A stretch of 64,000 nucleotides of DNA from the NCBI GenBank assembly GCA_964617645.1, contig CAZTYE010000003.1, positions 372,001 through 436,000 of the forward strand, read 5' to 3'. Position 1 is the stretch's first letter, and the number at the start of each line of letters is the position of its first letter. The translations under genes and the position numbers were made by a program. Positions 43,710-53,571 of this stretch are shown here, in pieces. Source of the DNA: JADJGC01 sp964617645 (GTDB lineage: Bacteria > Zixibacteria > MSB-5A5 > CAIYYT01). The notes under the pieces were generated by a model that saw only the letters and a program-made list of their open reading frames with translations, was not told where the DNA came from and did no database searches.

Positions 43710-45098
43710 ATGATGCAAATCACTTTTCACGGCGCCGCGGGCACTGTGACCGGTTCAAAGTACCTTCTCGATGTCAACGGGCGGAAGATACTAATCGACT
43801 GCGGCATGTTTCAGGGACCGCCGGAGCTTCGCCAACGCAACTGGAATCCCCTCCCCTTTGATCCGCGCGAAATCAGTGCCGTCATTCTGACGCATGCGCA
43901 CATCGACCACATCGGGTTTCTTCCCAAAATCGTGCGGGAAGGTTTTCGCGGGCCGGTATACGCAACCCCGCCGACCGCAGATTTGGCGAAAATCTCTCTG
44001 GAAGACACCGCCATGCTGCAGATGGAAGACGCCGAGTTTCGTCAGAAGAAAAAACTCTCGAAGCACGAGGTCGTCAAACCGCTCTTTGATCTCGATGACG
44101 TCGAAAAAACGGTCAAGCTTTTTCGGCGCGTCGAATTCTATGACTGGATCAACATCGGCAGCGAGTTTCGTTTCAAGTATCATATCGCCGGTCATTTGCT
44201 GGGTGCCGCAAGCGTCGAGTTGGCTCTTAGCGACGGAAGTAATCAGCGGACCATGTTGTTTTCCGGAGACGTTGGCCGCTACGGCAACCCGCTCACGGTC
44301 AATCCCGCTGATCCACCGAAGGTTGACTACCTGATTTGTGAATCGACTTACGGCGGACGGATTCACCCGGCCGAAGATGCGCATACGGTATTTGAGGACC
44401 TCATCAAGGAAGTCACTGCTCAGCGGAGTGTGCTTCTGATTCCGGCCTTCGCGATTGGCCGAACGCAGCAGATTACCTATTTGGTGAATGACCTGATTCG
44501 CAACAAATTCATTCCGCCGATTCACCTTCACATCGACTCGCCGATGGCGATCTCGGCGACCGATATCTACATCAAGTATCCTAAGTACCACTCGATCAAC
44601 ATGGAGAAGTTGGGAGGCGCGCGATGTGTTTTGAACGGCGAGAATGTGACCCTGCATCGCACGCGCAAGTCGTCGCAGACGCTGAATGAATTGGAAGGGC
44701 CGGCCATTATCATGTCGTCCTCCGGAATGATGACTGGCGGTCGGATCATGCATCATCTGATAAATCGTCTCCCCGACCCGCAAACGACCTTGGCTCTGGT
44801 GGGTTTCATGGCCGAAGGCACGTTGGGAAGGCGGCTTTCGGAAGGCGCCACAACGGTTTACATTCACAAACAGCAGATCGATGTCCGGGCGCGACTGGTA
44901 CAGTTTCACGGTTTGTCGGGGCATGCCGATTGGTTTGAACTGATGCATTGGCTCGAGCCGCTCAATCATCAACCGCGACAGGTCTTTGTGACGCACGGGG
45001 AGGCGACGCAAGCGGCGGCGATGGCACAGCACCTTCAGGACGATCGTGGCTGGGAGACCGTGATTCCCAAATTGGATGAAACGCATACTCTTAGCTGA
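43710..45098 (+). CDS. Metallo-beta-lactamase/beta-CASP RNA nuclease
   Basis: The 462-residue enzyme has the MBL motif HTHAHIDHIG (HxHxDH), a second histidine site in GHLLGAAS, SGDVGRYGNP, and the beta-CASP elements PAFAIGRTQQI, MSSSGMMTGGR and HGLSGHADW. It belongs to the CPSF-73/YsH1-like family of RNA-processing nucleases, often described as the exonuclease of the MBL-fold RNA group. The start is one of two tandem ATGs near 43710; an upstream TTG would add 14 residues without a ribosome-binding site. Confidence 0.9.
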   Translation: MMQITFHGAAGTVTGSKYLLDVNGRKILIDCGMFQGPPELRQRNWNPLPFDPREISAVILTHAHIDHIGFLPKIVREGFRGPVYATPPTADLAKISLEDTAMLQMEDAEFRQKKKLSKHEVVKPLFDLDDVEKTVKLFRRVEFYDWINIGSEFRFKYHIAGHLLGAASVELALSDGSNQRTMLFSGDVGRYGNPLTVNPADPPKVDYLICESTYGGRIHPAEDAHTVFEDLIKEVTAQRSVLLIPAFAIGRTQQITYLVNDLIRNKFIPPIHLHIDSPMAISATDIYIKYPKYHSINMEKLGGARCVLNGENVTLHRTRKSSQTLNELEGPAIIMSSSGMMTGGRIMHHLINRLPDPQTTLALVGFMAEGTLGRRLSEGATTVYIHKQQIDVRARLVQFHGLSGHADWFELMHWLEPLNHQPRQVFVTHGEATQAAAMAQHLQDDRGWETVIPKLDETHTLS

Positions 45099-45256
45099 TA
45101 GAGAATCACCATTGTCGCGGTTTAAAACTCGCTGTTTACCCGGATTTTCCCCCTTGCTAAATCACTGAAAGCCGTTATTTTGACGGATGTGTAAATACTT
45201 CTGACCACGACGTCCGCCCCAGACTTCATGCGTGCGGATTCAAGATTGGAGCGCCC

Positions 45257-47878
45257 GTGAGCAAGGTTTTCCTCTCAATTATCGCCGCCCTGATGCTTAT
45301 CAATTCCGTTCTCGTTGCGGCTGAACAGCACCAGTACTTCTTCCGCTTTGACATCCAAGATCGCAAGGAGCTCAAGGCGATTGGGAAGGTCGTTTCGATC
45401 GACGAGTGCTCGCCGTTCGACGGCAAGACGGTCTATGCCTATGCCAACGATTCTCAATGGGAGGCATTTCAGCAGCTCGGCATTAGTTACGAGCTGTTGC
45501 CCAACCCCGGTGACGTTCCGGCGGATATGTCCGGAAGTGCGCGCGACGCCATGGCCTGGGATGTCTATCCAACTTACGACGCCTACGTTCAGATGATGAA
45601 CGACTTTGCGGCAAACTACCCGAGCCTGTGCCAAGTCTTCAGCATTGGCACAACGGTTCAAGGTCGGCAACTTCTGGTCGCAAAGATATCAGACAACGTC
45701 GCTACCGAAGAGAATGAGCCGGAAGTTTTCTACACTTCCTCAATGCACGGTGACGAGATTACCGGATATGTGCTCATGCTTCGCCTGATTGATTCTCTTC
45801 TGACCGGTTATGCAGTCAGTCCCCGCATCGCGACGATGGTCAACGGCATGGAGATCTTCATCAATCCCCTGGCCAATCCGGATGGTACATATCGCTCGGG
45901 CAATTCCACCGTCACCGGCGCCTGGCGCGGCAACGCCAACGGCATCGACCTGAATCGCAATTTCATGGATCCGCAGGACGGGCCGCATCCGGATGGGCAG
46001 GCATGGCAGCCGGAGACCATCGCGATGGTCAACTTCGGCGCGGCGCGGAATTTCGTGATCTCCGCCAACTTCCATGGCGGCACGGAAGTTGTCAATTATC
46101 CGTGGGACACGTGGCCGATTTTGCATCCCGACGATTCTTGGTGGCAGAGCATTTCGCATCAGTATGCGGATACCGCACAGACCTATGGCGGCGCGTCATA
46201 CTTCAACGGGTTTAACGACGGCATCACCAACGGCTACGCTTGGTACGAAGTCGACGGCGGCCGGCAGGACGTTTACAACTACTGGTATCATTGCCGTGAA
46301 GCGACAATCGAGATTTCCGACGTCAAACTTATTGCTGCTTCACAGCTACCCAACCACTGGAATTGGAACCGCTTGTCGCTTTTGCGCTATCTGGAGCAAG
46401 TCCTTTTTGGCGTCGCCGGCAACATTACCGACGCTACCACTTCGCAGCCACTCTATGCGTTGGTAGAAGTCGTTGGGCACGATTTTGATTCTTCGCAAGT
46501 CTACTCCGACTCGGTGCACGGCGACTATTACCGAATGCTTTCCCCCGGCAATTACACGTTCCGCTTTTCCAAATCCGGTTACGTCACGCAGACAATTTCC
46601 AACGTGGCCGTCTTGAATAATGTCCGCACGCCGCTCAACATTGCGCTTCAACCGGTGCCGCAAGTACCGCTCTTGACTTATCTCGACGATACTGCCCCGG
46701 CTGCGCTTAGCGCGGGAGACAACATTTCGTTCAAAGTCACAATCAGAAATGACGGCGGCGGCAGCGCCAGTAATGCGCAGGGCATTCTCTCGACTACCAG
46801 TGCCTACGTCACGGTTACGCAGAACACGTCGTTGTTCCCGCTGATTCCTCTTAACGGCGGCACCGCGCAGTCCAGTAGCGATTATCAGATCAGCATTGCG
46901 GCCAATTGCCCGACTAACCATGTCGCCAGTTTCAAGCTCAACCTGACGGCGGACGGCGGCTACATCGATTCGACATCGTTTTCACTAACCGTCGGCCAGA
47001 TTGTCGAGGACTTCGAAGCCGGAGATTTCTCGTCGTTTAATTGGGTCATGGGTGGAAATCAACCCTGGACCGTTGTCCCCTCGGGAGTCTACGAGGGCAG
47101 TTATTCTGCGGCTTCCGGCACAATCACGCATAATCAAAACTCCACCATGACTGTCTCGCTGAATGTCGCGACCGCCGGGAATATCTCGTTTTACTACAAG
47201 GTTTCCTCCGAAGCTAATTGGGATTTTCTCGAATTCTACATTGACGGTGTCAAAAAGGCCGCGTGGTCGGGAAGTGTCGGTTGGGCGCAGGCAAGCTATG
47301 CTGTGACGCCGGGATTGCGGCAATTCCAGTGGCGGTACGTCAAAGACGGGTCGGCATCAACCGGTTCCGATAAGGGTTGGGTAGACTTCATCCTGTTCCC
47401 GCCGGTGTCATCACCATTGATTATCACTACCGATTCTCTGCCCGGCGGTGAAGTTGGCAAGGCCTACTCCGAACAACTCTCGTCGTCCGGAGGTACCGGT
47501 GCGGTAACGTGGAGCGATCTGAACAGCGATCTTGCCGGCACCGGCCTGACGTTTTCCGCCGCCGGCTTAGTTTCGGGAACACCGACGGTTCGCGGACAAA
47601 TCACGTTTACTGCACGCGCGACCGATCAGGCTTCCGGGACTTCGGACAAGAACTTGAGCATCTCGGTAATTCTCTGCGGCGATGCCGACGGCAGCGGCGC
47701 TCACAGCATTGCCGACGCCGTATTCCTGATCAACCACATCTTCAGCGGTGGCCAGGCGCCGGCTACGCTTCGCGAAGGCGATCCCGACTGCAGTGGAGCA
47801 GTGTCGATCGCCGATGCGGTGCTCTTGATCAATTATATATTCGCCGGCGGTTCTGCGCCTTGCAGCGCTTGCCCGTAA
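45257..47878 (+). CDS. Secreted M14 zinc carboxypeptidase with regulatory, adhesion-like and dockerin modules
   Basis: The 873-residue protein has a signal peptide (1-21) and an M14 catalytic domain with H164 and E167 (HGDE), R234, zinc-binding H273 and catalytic E352 (TIEIS). Then follow a carboxypeptidase-regulatory-like domain (about 388-470), a CARDB-like segment, a concanavalin/MAM-like segment and a putative Ig-like domain, and finally two dockerin-type repeats with the tail GGSAPCSACP. The GTG start is behind TTGGAGCG. It probably degrades proteins outside the cell and stays attached through the C-terminal module. A terminator follows. Confidence 0.9.
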   Translation: MSKVFLSIIAALMLINSVLVAAEQHQYFFRFDIQDRKELKAIGKVVSIDECSPFDGKTVYAYANDSQWEAFQQLGISYELLPNPGDVPADMSGSARDAMAWDVYPTYDAYVQMMNDFAANYPSLCQVFSIGTTVQGRQLLVAKISDNVATEENEPEVFYTSSMHGDEITGYVLMLRLIDSLLTGYAVSPRIATMVNGMEIFINPLANPDGTYRSGNSTVTGAWRGNANGIDLNRNFMDPQDGPHPDGQAWQPETIAMVNFGAARNFVISANFHGGTEVVNYPWDTWPILHPDDSWWQSISHQYADTAQTYGGASYFNGFNDGITNGYAWYEVDGGRQDVYNYWYHCREATIEISDVKLIAASQLPNHWNWNRLSLLRYLEQVLFGVAGNITDATTSQPLYALVEVVGHDFDSSQVYSDSVHGDYYRMLSPGNYTFRFSKSGYVTQTISNVAVLNNVRTPLNIALQPVPQVPLLTYLDDTAPAALSAGDNISFKVTIRNDGGGSASNAQGILSTTSAYVTVTQNTSLFPLIPLNGGTAQSSSDYQISIAANCPTNHVASFKLNLTADGGYIDSTSFSLTVGQIVEDFEAGDFSSFNWVMGGNQPWTVVPSGVYEGSYSAASGTITHNQNSTMTVSLNVATAGNISFYYKVSSEANWDFLEFYIDGVKKAAWSGSVGWAQASYAVTPGLRQFQWRYVKDGSASTGSDKGWVDFILFPPVSSPLIITTDSLPGGEVGKAYSEQLSSSGGTGAVTWSDLNSDLAGTGLTFSAAGLVSGTPTVRGQITFTARATDQASGTSDKNLSISVILCGDADGSGAHSIADAVFLINHIFSGGQAPATLREGDPDCSGAVSIADAVLLINYIFAGGSAPCSACP

Positions 47879-47906
47879 TCTCGTTTTGGCGGATCGCTGA
47901 TATCAA

Positions 47907-47930
47907 AAGCGCCTCTGAACAGAGGCGCTT
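47907..47930. terminator. Bidirectional terminator
   Basis: AAGCGCCTCTG / CAGAGGCGCTT is a perfect 11-bp stem with a two-base loop (47907-47930). CTGTTTT follows on the plus strand, and the minus side is AAAA. It separates the M14 gene from the convergent thioredoxin-like gene. Confidence 0.85.
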
Positions 47931-47957
47931 CTGTTTTGCCGTTCTGACTCGGACTCG

Positions 47958-49868
47958 CTATTTCTTGGGACGCATTTTCGCCAACGCGCGCTGAAAAGCG
48001 ACGATGGCCGAATCGACTCCTGCCGGATCATACAAGGGCGCCGACACCGTGTCTTCGCCGCAGACGAATAACTGCGCGCGATCCGTCGGAGCGAATCTGA
48101 GAAGTCCGTATGGGACTTCGCGACTTCCGTCGCCAAGATGCCGAACCACCAGCCGGGAGTGGAAGTCCTTCCAGACCGTAGCGAGCAGCGAATCATAACC
48201 CGGGCCTGCTACTGCAAGCTTGATCGGATAACGTGTCACGTGCAAGTATGCTGTTGCCAAATTCGGCAGCCGCAAGTCGTTCTTGGTTAGGCGCGAGCTG
48301 AAGACATAAAACATGATTCGTTCGAGAAAATTGAAGTATTCTTGATTGTTGGTCAAATACAGAAGCCGACTGACTGCGATGCCGGCCCGGGTATTCGCCT
48401 CGAAAGGGCGAAAATCGTATTTCGTTCGACCATAGCCATCGGCTTGGGAAGGCGATACAAGCAGGCCGCCATTCGCGTTATCCAGTAACCGATTCCGCAG
48501 AAACCCGGCGATGGACTCCGCAAGCTGCAAATAGCTGTCCCGACCTGCTGTTTCGTAGGCGTCAATCGCTGCGCTCAGTAGCGCAACATGGTCCGCCAAC
48601 AACTCCGCCGGAGAGTCATTGCTCAGTAAATCATGGCGAAAGGCGCCGTCACCGGCTTTGGCGCGCGCATTGATCGTGTCCAGGGTCTGCAATGCGTAGT
48701 CTATCAGGTCGCGACGCTCGAGCGTTCGGCCTGCTCGAAGGTAGGCGCTGATCGCGGTTGCATTCGCTGACAGGTACATCGAAGAGTCGACGGGCGGAAT
48801 CCCGACCTGTTCACGCGCTGCTTGATCAAGCTTCTGATAATCGCGGAGATCAAGAACCTGGCCATCGCGAACGACGAAACCTGCCTGGCTGTCGAACCAG
48901 CCCCAGCCACGACCGCTCTTTAGCCGTTCGTCGAGATACTTAATGATGCGCTCGACGACGTTGCGGTAGTCTCCGTTCTTGCTGATCGTGAACAAGTCGA
49001 GATAGTTCATCGCCAATTCCGCGTTGCCGCTGAGCGTTTTTTCGCCGGCAATCCCGCTCCAATCGGCGAACAAAGCGCTGCGCGCAACACCGCCCCAAAG
49101 CGGATCCAACAGCTTTTGCTGCGCGACAAAGGTCTGCTCGATTTCGCCCTTGAACAGCAGACTCCCGTTCGGCGCCGTCGCCGTGAGCATGAAGTAGTTG
49201 ACGTCGGGCAGTGGGAACTTCGGCTGATTCCCGAAACCGCCGTACGTCGAATCGTAGTGGTTGTAAATCGCGTTCTCGGCTTCGACCAAGAACTGCTCGT
49301 TCGGTCGCATAAAACGCGCGTTGGAAATTCCGTTGCGATAGAGGCTGTCGATCTGATCGGCCTGCATGCTGATAATTGCGGGAGTGACTTGCCAACCTTC
49401 GATCACGCGATCCAGAAGCACGCGAAATGAGTCAAGCGGCAGCAGCAGCCCGCCGCCGAATGTACGGCCGTCGGGCGTCAGGAATATACAACTGGGAAAC
49501 CCGCCGAAACCGTAAATCTCTTCGACGTGGGGGAACCGGGTCGCATCAACATAGATCGGAACGGTAGCTTCGTTGAGCGTTAACGCGACTTGTGAATCGG
49601 CGAAGACACCCAGTTCCATTTCGGCGCACTGGCGGCACCACGGTGTGGTGACGAATAGAAACACCGGTCTTTCGCCGTCGGCGGCGCGCTTCAGTATGGA
49701 CGCGTTCCACTCTTGCCACCGGACGGAACCGGTCGGGGCATGTGCCGTCGTGCCATTGCTTTGGCTTGATTGACATGCGGTCAATCCCAACCACAACAAA
49801 AGCGTCACGAGGATGGGACATATTTGTTGGCGTATCACGGGCGGCAAGATACGGTTGCGCTTGTACAA
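47958..49868 (-). CDS. DUF255 thioredoxin-fold lipoprotein (YyaL/SPATA20-like)
   Basis: The 636-residue protein has a signal sequence with lipobox GLTAC (C32), a thioredoxin-like domain with WCRQC (C78, C81) and the GGFPSCIFLTPDG segment, then a long alpha/alpha-barrel (N-acylglucosamine 2-epimerase-like) domain. This is the DUF255 architecture of YyaL and SPATA20, whose biochemical role is unknown. Being a lipoprotein it is expected at the periplasmic side. The TTG start has AGGGAG upstream. LptG is next on the same strand. Confidence 0.85.
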   Translation of the reverse strand: MYKRNRILPPVIRQQICPILVTLLLWLGLTACQSSQSNGTTAHAPTGSVRWQEWNASILKRAADGERPVFLFVTTPWCRQCAEMELGVFADSQVALTLNEATVPIYVDATRFPHVEEIYGFGGFPSCIFLTPDGRTFGGGLLLPLDSFRVLLDRVIEGWQVTPAIISMQADQIDSLYRNGISNARFMRPNEQFLVEAENAIYNHYDSTYGGFGNQPKFPLPDVNYFMLTATAPNGSLLFKGEIEQTFVAQQKLLDPLWGGVARSALFADWSGIAGEKTLSGNAELAMNYLDLFTISKNGDYRNVVERIIKYLDERLKSGRGWGWFDSQAGFVVRDGQVLDLRDYQKLDQAAREQVGIPPVDSSMYLSANATAISAYLRAGRTLERRDLIDYALQTLDTINARAKAGDGAFRHDLLSNDSPAELLADHVALLSAAIDAYETAGRDSYLQLAESIAGFLRNRLLDNANGGLLVSPSQADGYGRTKYDFRPFEANTRAGIAVSRLLYLTNNQEYFNFLERIMFYVFSSRLTKNDLRLPNLATAYLHVTRYPIKLAVAGPGYDSLLATVWKDFHSRLVVRHLGDGSREVPYGLLRFAPTDRAQLFVCGEDTVSAPLYDPAGVDSAIVAFQRALAKMRPKK

Positions 49869-49902
49869 GTCAATCTCCCTCTGGCCGGCAATCCGACCAT
49901 TC

Positions 49903-51000
49903 TCACTTCGGCACCCTTAAGAGCAAAATGAGTCCGAAAACCAAGAACACCGCATTCGTGCCCCATGCGGCAATTATCGGGGAAAGCAGTCCGTTATGTC
50001 CCATCTCGATTGCGACCTTCACCATCGTGAAAAACACGAATGACACGCCCATCGACAGGCCGAAACTGATCCCCAATCCGGCGCGACGCGGATTTGATGC
50101 CAGCGCCACTCCGATCAGAATAATAATGACGTTAATCAACGGGAAGGAAATCTTGTTGTACAGATCAACTACTTGTGCCGACACATTCTTTCCCAGAAGG
50201 CGGCTGACTTCGATGTAGCGCTGCAATTTGAAGTAGCCCATCGACAACGCATCCTGGCGCGTGAACCAGTCCTCGAACAACGTCGGCTGTTCACGCAGGC
50301 TGACGAAAGCCATCGAATCGATTTTGGTTGATCGAATCGGTTTCGCAGCGCCTTCGAGATCCCCGATATCGCGAATTTCAACGTCGGTGCCCCACCAGAC
50401 GCTATCGCGCCAGAGGAAGCGATCAGTCGTGATGATTTGTCGCAAGTTCTTGCCGTCAAATTGCTGAATCTGCACGCCCTCGCCAGTCAGCGATTGCGAG
50501 TAGTAGGTCGTAAACTGGAAGATGCGGCCATCGAGCCCTTGAAACATCTGATTGCGATAGACGTTCGCCGCCTCCGCCTTGCGCTTCTCGAATTTCTCGG
50601 CGCGGATTTCGTTTTTGCGCTGATTCGATACCGGCAAGATAATCTCGCCAAACACCCAGAGTCCGCCGGCAATTACAAATCCGCCCACGATTAGCGTCAA
50701 TGCAACGCGATAGAGCGAAACACCCGCCGCCTTCATCGCCGTCAATTCATTGCGCTTTGACATGAGGCCAATCGAGAAAATCGATGCCAGCAGCGTGGCG
50801 ATCGGGCACGTGAGCACAACAATGAAGGGCGTGAAGTACAGATAGTACTTGCCGATATCGATGGCGGTTGCGCCGGCTTCGACAAAGCGGCCGAGGTTTT
50901 CCACCAGATTGACCAAGTTGAATATGATAATGAAACAGAAGATCGAAACGAAAAAGGTCAGGAAGAAGCGCTGAAGCAGATAGCGCGCCAGAATGCTCAC
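49903..51000 (-). CDS. lptG: LptG/LptF family lipopolysaccharide exporter permease (second of pair)
   Basis: The 365-residue protein has an N-terminal membrane segment, a central periplasmic beta-jellyroll domain and several C-terminal helices with NVIIILIGVALASNPRRAGLGISFGLSMG, the YjgP/YjgQ signature. It is the permease pair partner of the upstream gene in the Lpt complex that extracts lipopolysaccharide from the inner membrane. Its ATG overlaps the stop of lptF. Assignment as LptG rather than LptF rests on gene order and length only. Confidence 0.85.
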   Translation of the reverse strand: MSILARYLLQRFFLTFFVSIFCFIIIFNLVNLVENLGRFVEAGATAIDIGKYYLYFTPFIVVLTCPIATLLASIFSIGLMSKRNELTAMKAAGVSLYRVALTLIVGGFVIAGGLWVFGEIILPVSNQRKNEIRAEKFEKRKAEAANVYRNQMFQGLDGRIFQFTTYYSQSLTGEGVQIQQFDGKNLRQIITTDRFLWRDSVWWGTDVEIRDIGDLEGAAKPIRSTKIDSMAFVSLREQPTLFEDWFTRQDALSMGYFKLQRYIEVSRLLGKNVSAQVVDLYNKISFPLINVIIILIGVALASNPRRAGLGISFGLSMGVSFVFFTMVKVAIEMGHNGLLSPIIAAWGTNAVFLVFGLILLLRVPK

Positions 51001-52352
51001 CGGGAAGCGCTCCGCCAGAATATGGATTTCATCGCCGAAGCGAAGCTCTTCTCACTCCGCACCCAATAAATCAAGACGATACCCACCGCCGTCAGCAGGA
51101 TATTCGCCGCCCACATGGCAATCCAAGCCGGAATGATCAGGCGGTCGGCCAACTGCTCGCCGCCGATCAAGAACGCCCAATAAACCGTGAAGAGCGCGAT
51201 CGAAATTCCGACGGACAGCGCCATGCCGCCGCCGCGACTGACAACGCCAAGCGGAGCGCCGATCAGGATGAATGCCAAACAGGCGGCGGGGAGCGAATAC
51301 TTCTTGTGAATCTCGACCGAATATTTCGCCACAAGCTTGGTGTTCGTGATGATCTGCGTCAACCGCGTCTTGAACAGCCGTGTCGCCTTATCGATGTCCG
51401 CCGCCACCGTCGAAAAACGCCATTCGCGCCACTCGGGCGTGCCGGGGGTCGCCGACGATGCCGCCGGCAGCGGGAATGCCAGCGCCCGCAGCAGCGCCGA
51501 GTCGGTATCGACAACTGTCGCCGCGCGATAATCGGCGATCTCCTTTTCCCAGCCGTGAACCTTGTCGAGCATCTGCATCGCCGACATTTCGCGGTCACCG
51601 CGATAATCCTGATCCGTTTCCTTCAGGCGAGTTTCAAGGTTGCCGACCTTGAAAGTCTGCGACGCAAACTCGGAAATTCGATAATCGCTCAATTGCTCTC
51701 GGTTCTGCTCGTGTACCTGACCGGAGAAGAGCAGGAAGGAAATCGCCTCATCTTGCGGTTGAAACTCAACGATGCCGGAATCGGCGGTTATTGTGCGATT
51801 CATGTTCGGATTGGTGCGGTCGTAGATCACCGCGCGCTTGATTCGCGAAGTTTTGTGGTTGATGTCGTCGACTAACACGATGTAGCCCGGAATGTTCTCA
51901 AGGAAGACTCCCGATTGCAGTTGAAAGGTCGGTCGGAGGCGTCCAATATCGCTGCGTAGATTGGACGCCATATGGTTGGCGTCCGGAAGCACATCGTTGT
52001 TAAACCAAATCAATGCCGCCCCGATCAGCCCGGCAACGACGAAGACCGGAATCATCAATCGAATCAGATCAATACCGAGCGACTTTAGCGCCAAGACTTC
52101 CCGGTCGGCCGTGAATCTCCCGAAAGCCATCAACGTCGCAACCAGAACGGCCATCGGCACAGCCAGAGCCAACATCCACGCAAGATTCAAGAACAGGAAC
52201 TTGATTACCGTCCACGTCGAGAGATCTTTGCCGATGATCAGCTCCAGCATGTGCGGGATGAAGTCAATAATCAGGACAAAAGTAATGATGCAGAACGCGA
52301 AGAAAAACGGGCCGATGTGCTCGCGCAGCACATATCGAGTCAAAATCCACAC
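50997..52352 (-). CDS. lptF: LptF/LptG family lipopolysaccharide exporter permease (first of pair)
   Basis: The 451-residue protein has helices at the N-terminus (HIGPFFFAFCIITFVLIIDF), DREVLALKSLGIDLIRLMIPV and VPMAVLVATLMAFGR, and a C-terminal part with IHKKYSLPAACLAFILIGAPLGVVSRGGGM. The periplasmic domain is longer than usual. The start is GTG with no strong ribosome-binding site. With the next gene it would form the transmembrane half of LptBFG; the ATPase LptB is not in the window. Confidence 0.85.
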   Translation of the reverse strand: MWILTRYVLREHIGPFFFAFCIITFVLIIDFIPHMLELIIGKDLSTWTVIKFLFLNLAWMLALAVPMAVLVATLMAFGRFTADREVLALKSLGIDLIRLMIPVFVVAGLIGAALIWFNNDVLPDANHMASNLRSDIGRLRPTFQLQSGVFLENIPGYIVLVDDINHKTSRIKRAVIYDRTNPNMNRTITADSGIVEFQPQDEAISFLLFSGQVHEQNREQLSDYRISEFASQTFKVGNLETRLKETDQDYRGDREMSAMQMLDKVHGWEKEIADYRAATVVDTDSALLRALAFPLPAASSATPGTPEWREWRFSTVAADIDKATRLFKTRLTQIITNTKLVAKYSVEIHKKYSLPAACLAFILIGAPLGVVSRGGGMALSVGISIALFTVYWAFLIGGEQLADRLIIPAWIAMWAANILLTAVGIVLIYWVRSEKSFASAMKSIFWRSASR

Positions 52353-52404
52353 GCGGTCATTCTACAATCGGTTAGCCGCTGTCGGCAAGGGAATCTTTGC
52401 GCGC

Positions 52405-53376
52405 TCAGGAGCCGATTGGCCGGCTCGGCGTCATGCCTTTCAGCAATGCCTGATTCAACCGTCGCAAGACCATAAGCAGACATCCGAAAGCGATCATGAT
52501 ACCGCCGACGAGTTCCCGGAAAGTTGGCAACTGGCCGAACGCCAGTAAAGCGATGATCAGCACGAACACCGGTTGGGCTTGACTAATCACCGCCGCCTTG
52601 GACAGCGCCATCCGCTTAAGGCCGGCCAAATAGAGCAGCCGCGTTAACAGCGGTCCCAAAAACCCAAGTGCAATGACGCCGTACCACACCTGGTCGAGAC
52701 CTTCCCAGTTGCGACTGACCGCCGCAAAGATGATCCAATACATGGCGCACATCAGCACATTCCGAACGGCAGTCAGAAGGAGTGGCGGAATAGACTTGAG
52801 CGCGTTCTTGGAGCAGAACTCGGCAAATCCAAAAAGCAGCGCGCCGCCAAGAACCAGCCAGAATCCGAGTGAATATTCCACTCGAAGATTCAGTCGCATG
52901 ATGACAATGCCCGCAATCGAGACCAATGCGCCAATCGTTTCCCACCACGTAAATCGTTCCTTGAGGAAGATCACCCCGAATATGATAGCGACGGGAACCT
53001 CCGCCCGATTGAGAAACGCTGCCAGAGAAGGGTCCATCAATTGCACTCCTGACCAGAAGGCCAGCACCGAGAGCATTGATGTCAGGGCGAAGAGCCAAAG
53101 CCACTTCCAGCCCGACCGCGGTATCGTGCGCAGCGCCGATACTCCGTAAATCGGGATCGCCGCAGCGACCAGCGCAATCGAGGCAACGGTAAAAATCAGG
53201 CTGTTCATCAAGAACGGCGAGATCGACGCCAGATTCCATTTGCCGACAACCGTGGCGGCGGCCGAGGCTAATGCGGAGCCAACGGCATAGAGGTATCCGG
53301 TACGGCGATATTGTGGCGAAGGTGAGTCTTTGAAGGCGTCTGAGTCCGGAAGATGTTGATCCGTTGGTGTTGACAT
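52405..53376 (-). CDS. EamA-family (DMT) transporter
   Basis: The 323-residue protein has ten membrane segments in two repeated EamA halves (for example AFWSGVQLMDPSLAAFLNRAEVPVAIIFGVIFLKERFTWWETIGALVSIAGIVIM). Such proteins export or import metabolites or drugs; the substrate is unknown. A hydrophilic, proline-rich N-terminal tail precedes the first helix. It lies 53 bases upstream of lptF on the same strand but no operon link is evident. Confidence 0.88.
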   Translation of the reverse strand: MSTPTDQHLPDSDAFKDSPSPQYRRTGYLYAVGSALASAAATVVGKWNLASISPFLMNSLIFTVASIALVAAAIPIYGVSALRTIPRSGWKWLWLFALTSMLSVLAFWSGVQLMDPSLAAFLNRAEVPVAIIFGVIFLKERFTWWETIGALVSIAGIVIMRLNLRVEYSLGFWLVLGGALLFGFAEFCSKNALKSIPPLLLTAVRNVLMCAMYWIIFAAVSRNWEGLDQVWYGVIALGFLGPLLTRLLYLAGLKRMALSKAAVISQAQPVFVLIIALLAFGQLPTFRELVGGIMIAFGCLLMVLRRLNQALLKGMTPSRPIGS

Positions 53377-53507
53377 AGCGGTCCGCCTACGGCGCTCAAG
53401 AAACCGGATCGCAACATATTGTCAAGTACGCTGTTGCCGGGCGGCTCGCAGTGGTTGCCGCTGGGTCAAGATCGCTTACTGACTCGGCCCCTGGAATTAC
53501 ATCAGAA

Positions 53508-53544
53508 AGCAAGCGGGCGGCTCCTGAGGAGTCGCCCGCTTGCT
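53508..53544 (-). terminator. Terminator downstream of the lipoprotein gene
   Basis: A 17-bp stem with one G-U pair and a three-base loop: AGCAAGCGGGCGG-CTCC / GGAG-TCGCCCGCTTGCT. It lies just past the end of the minus-strand gene at 53572; on that strand TTTCTG follows. Confidence 0.7.
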
Positions 53545-53571
53545 CATTTCATAACGTATCGGAGGGTCTTC

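Noticed and set aside
43791..45086. 431-codon minus-strand frame
   Set aside because: Antisense to the beta-CASP nuclease, whose HxHxDH motif is certain.
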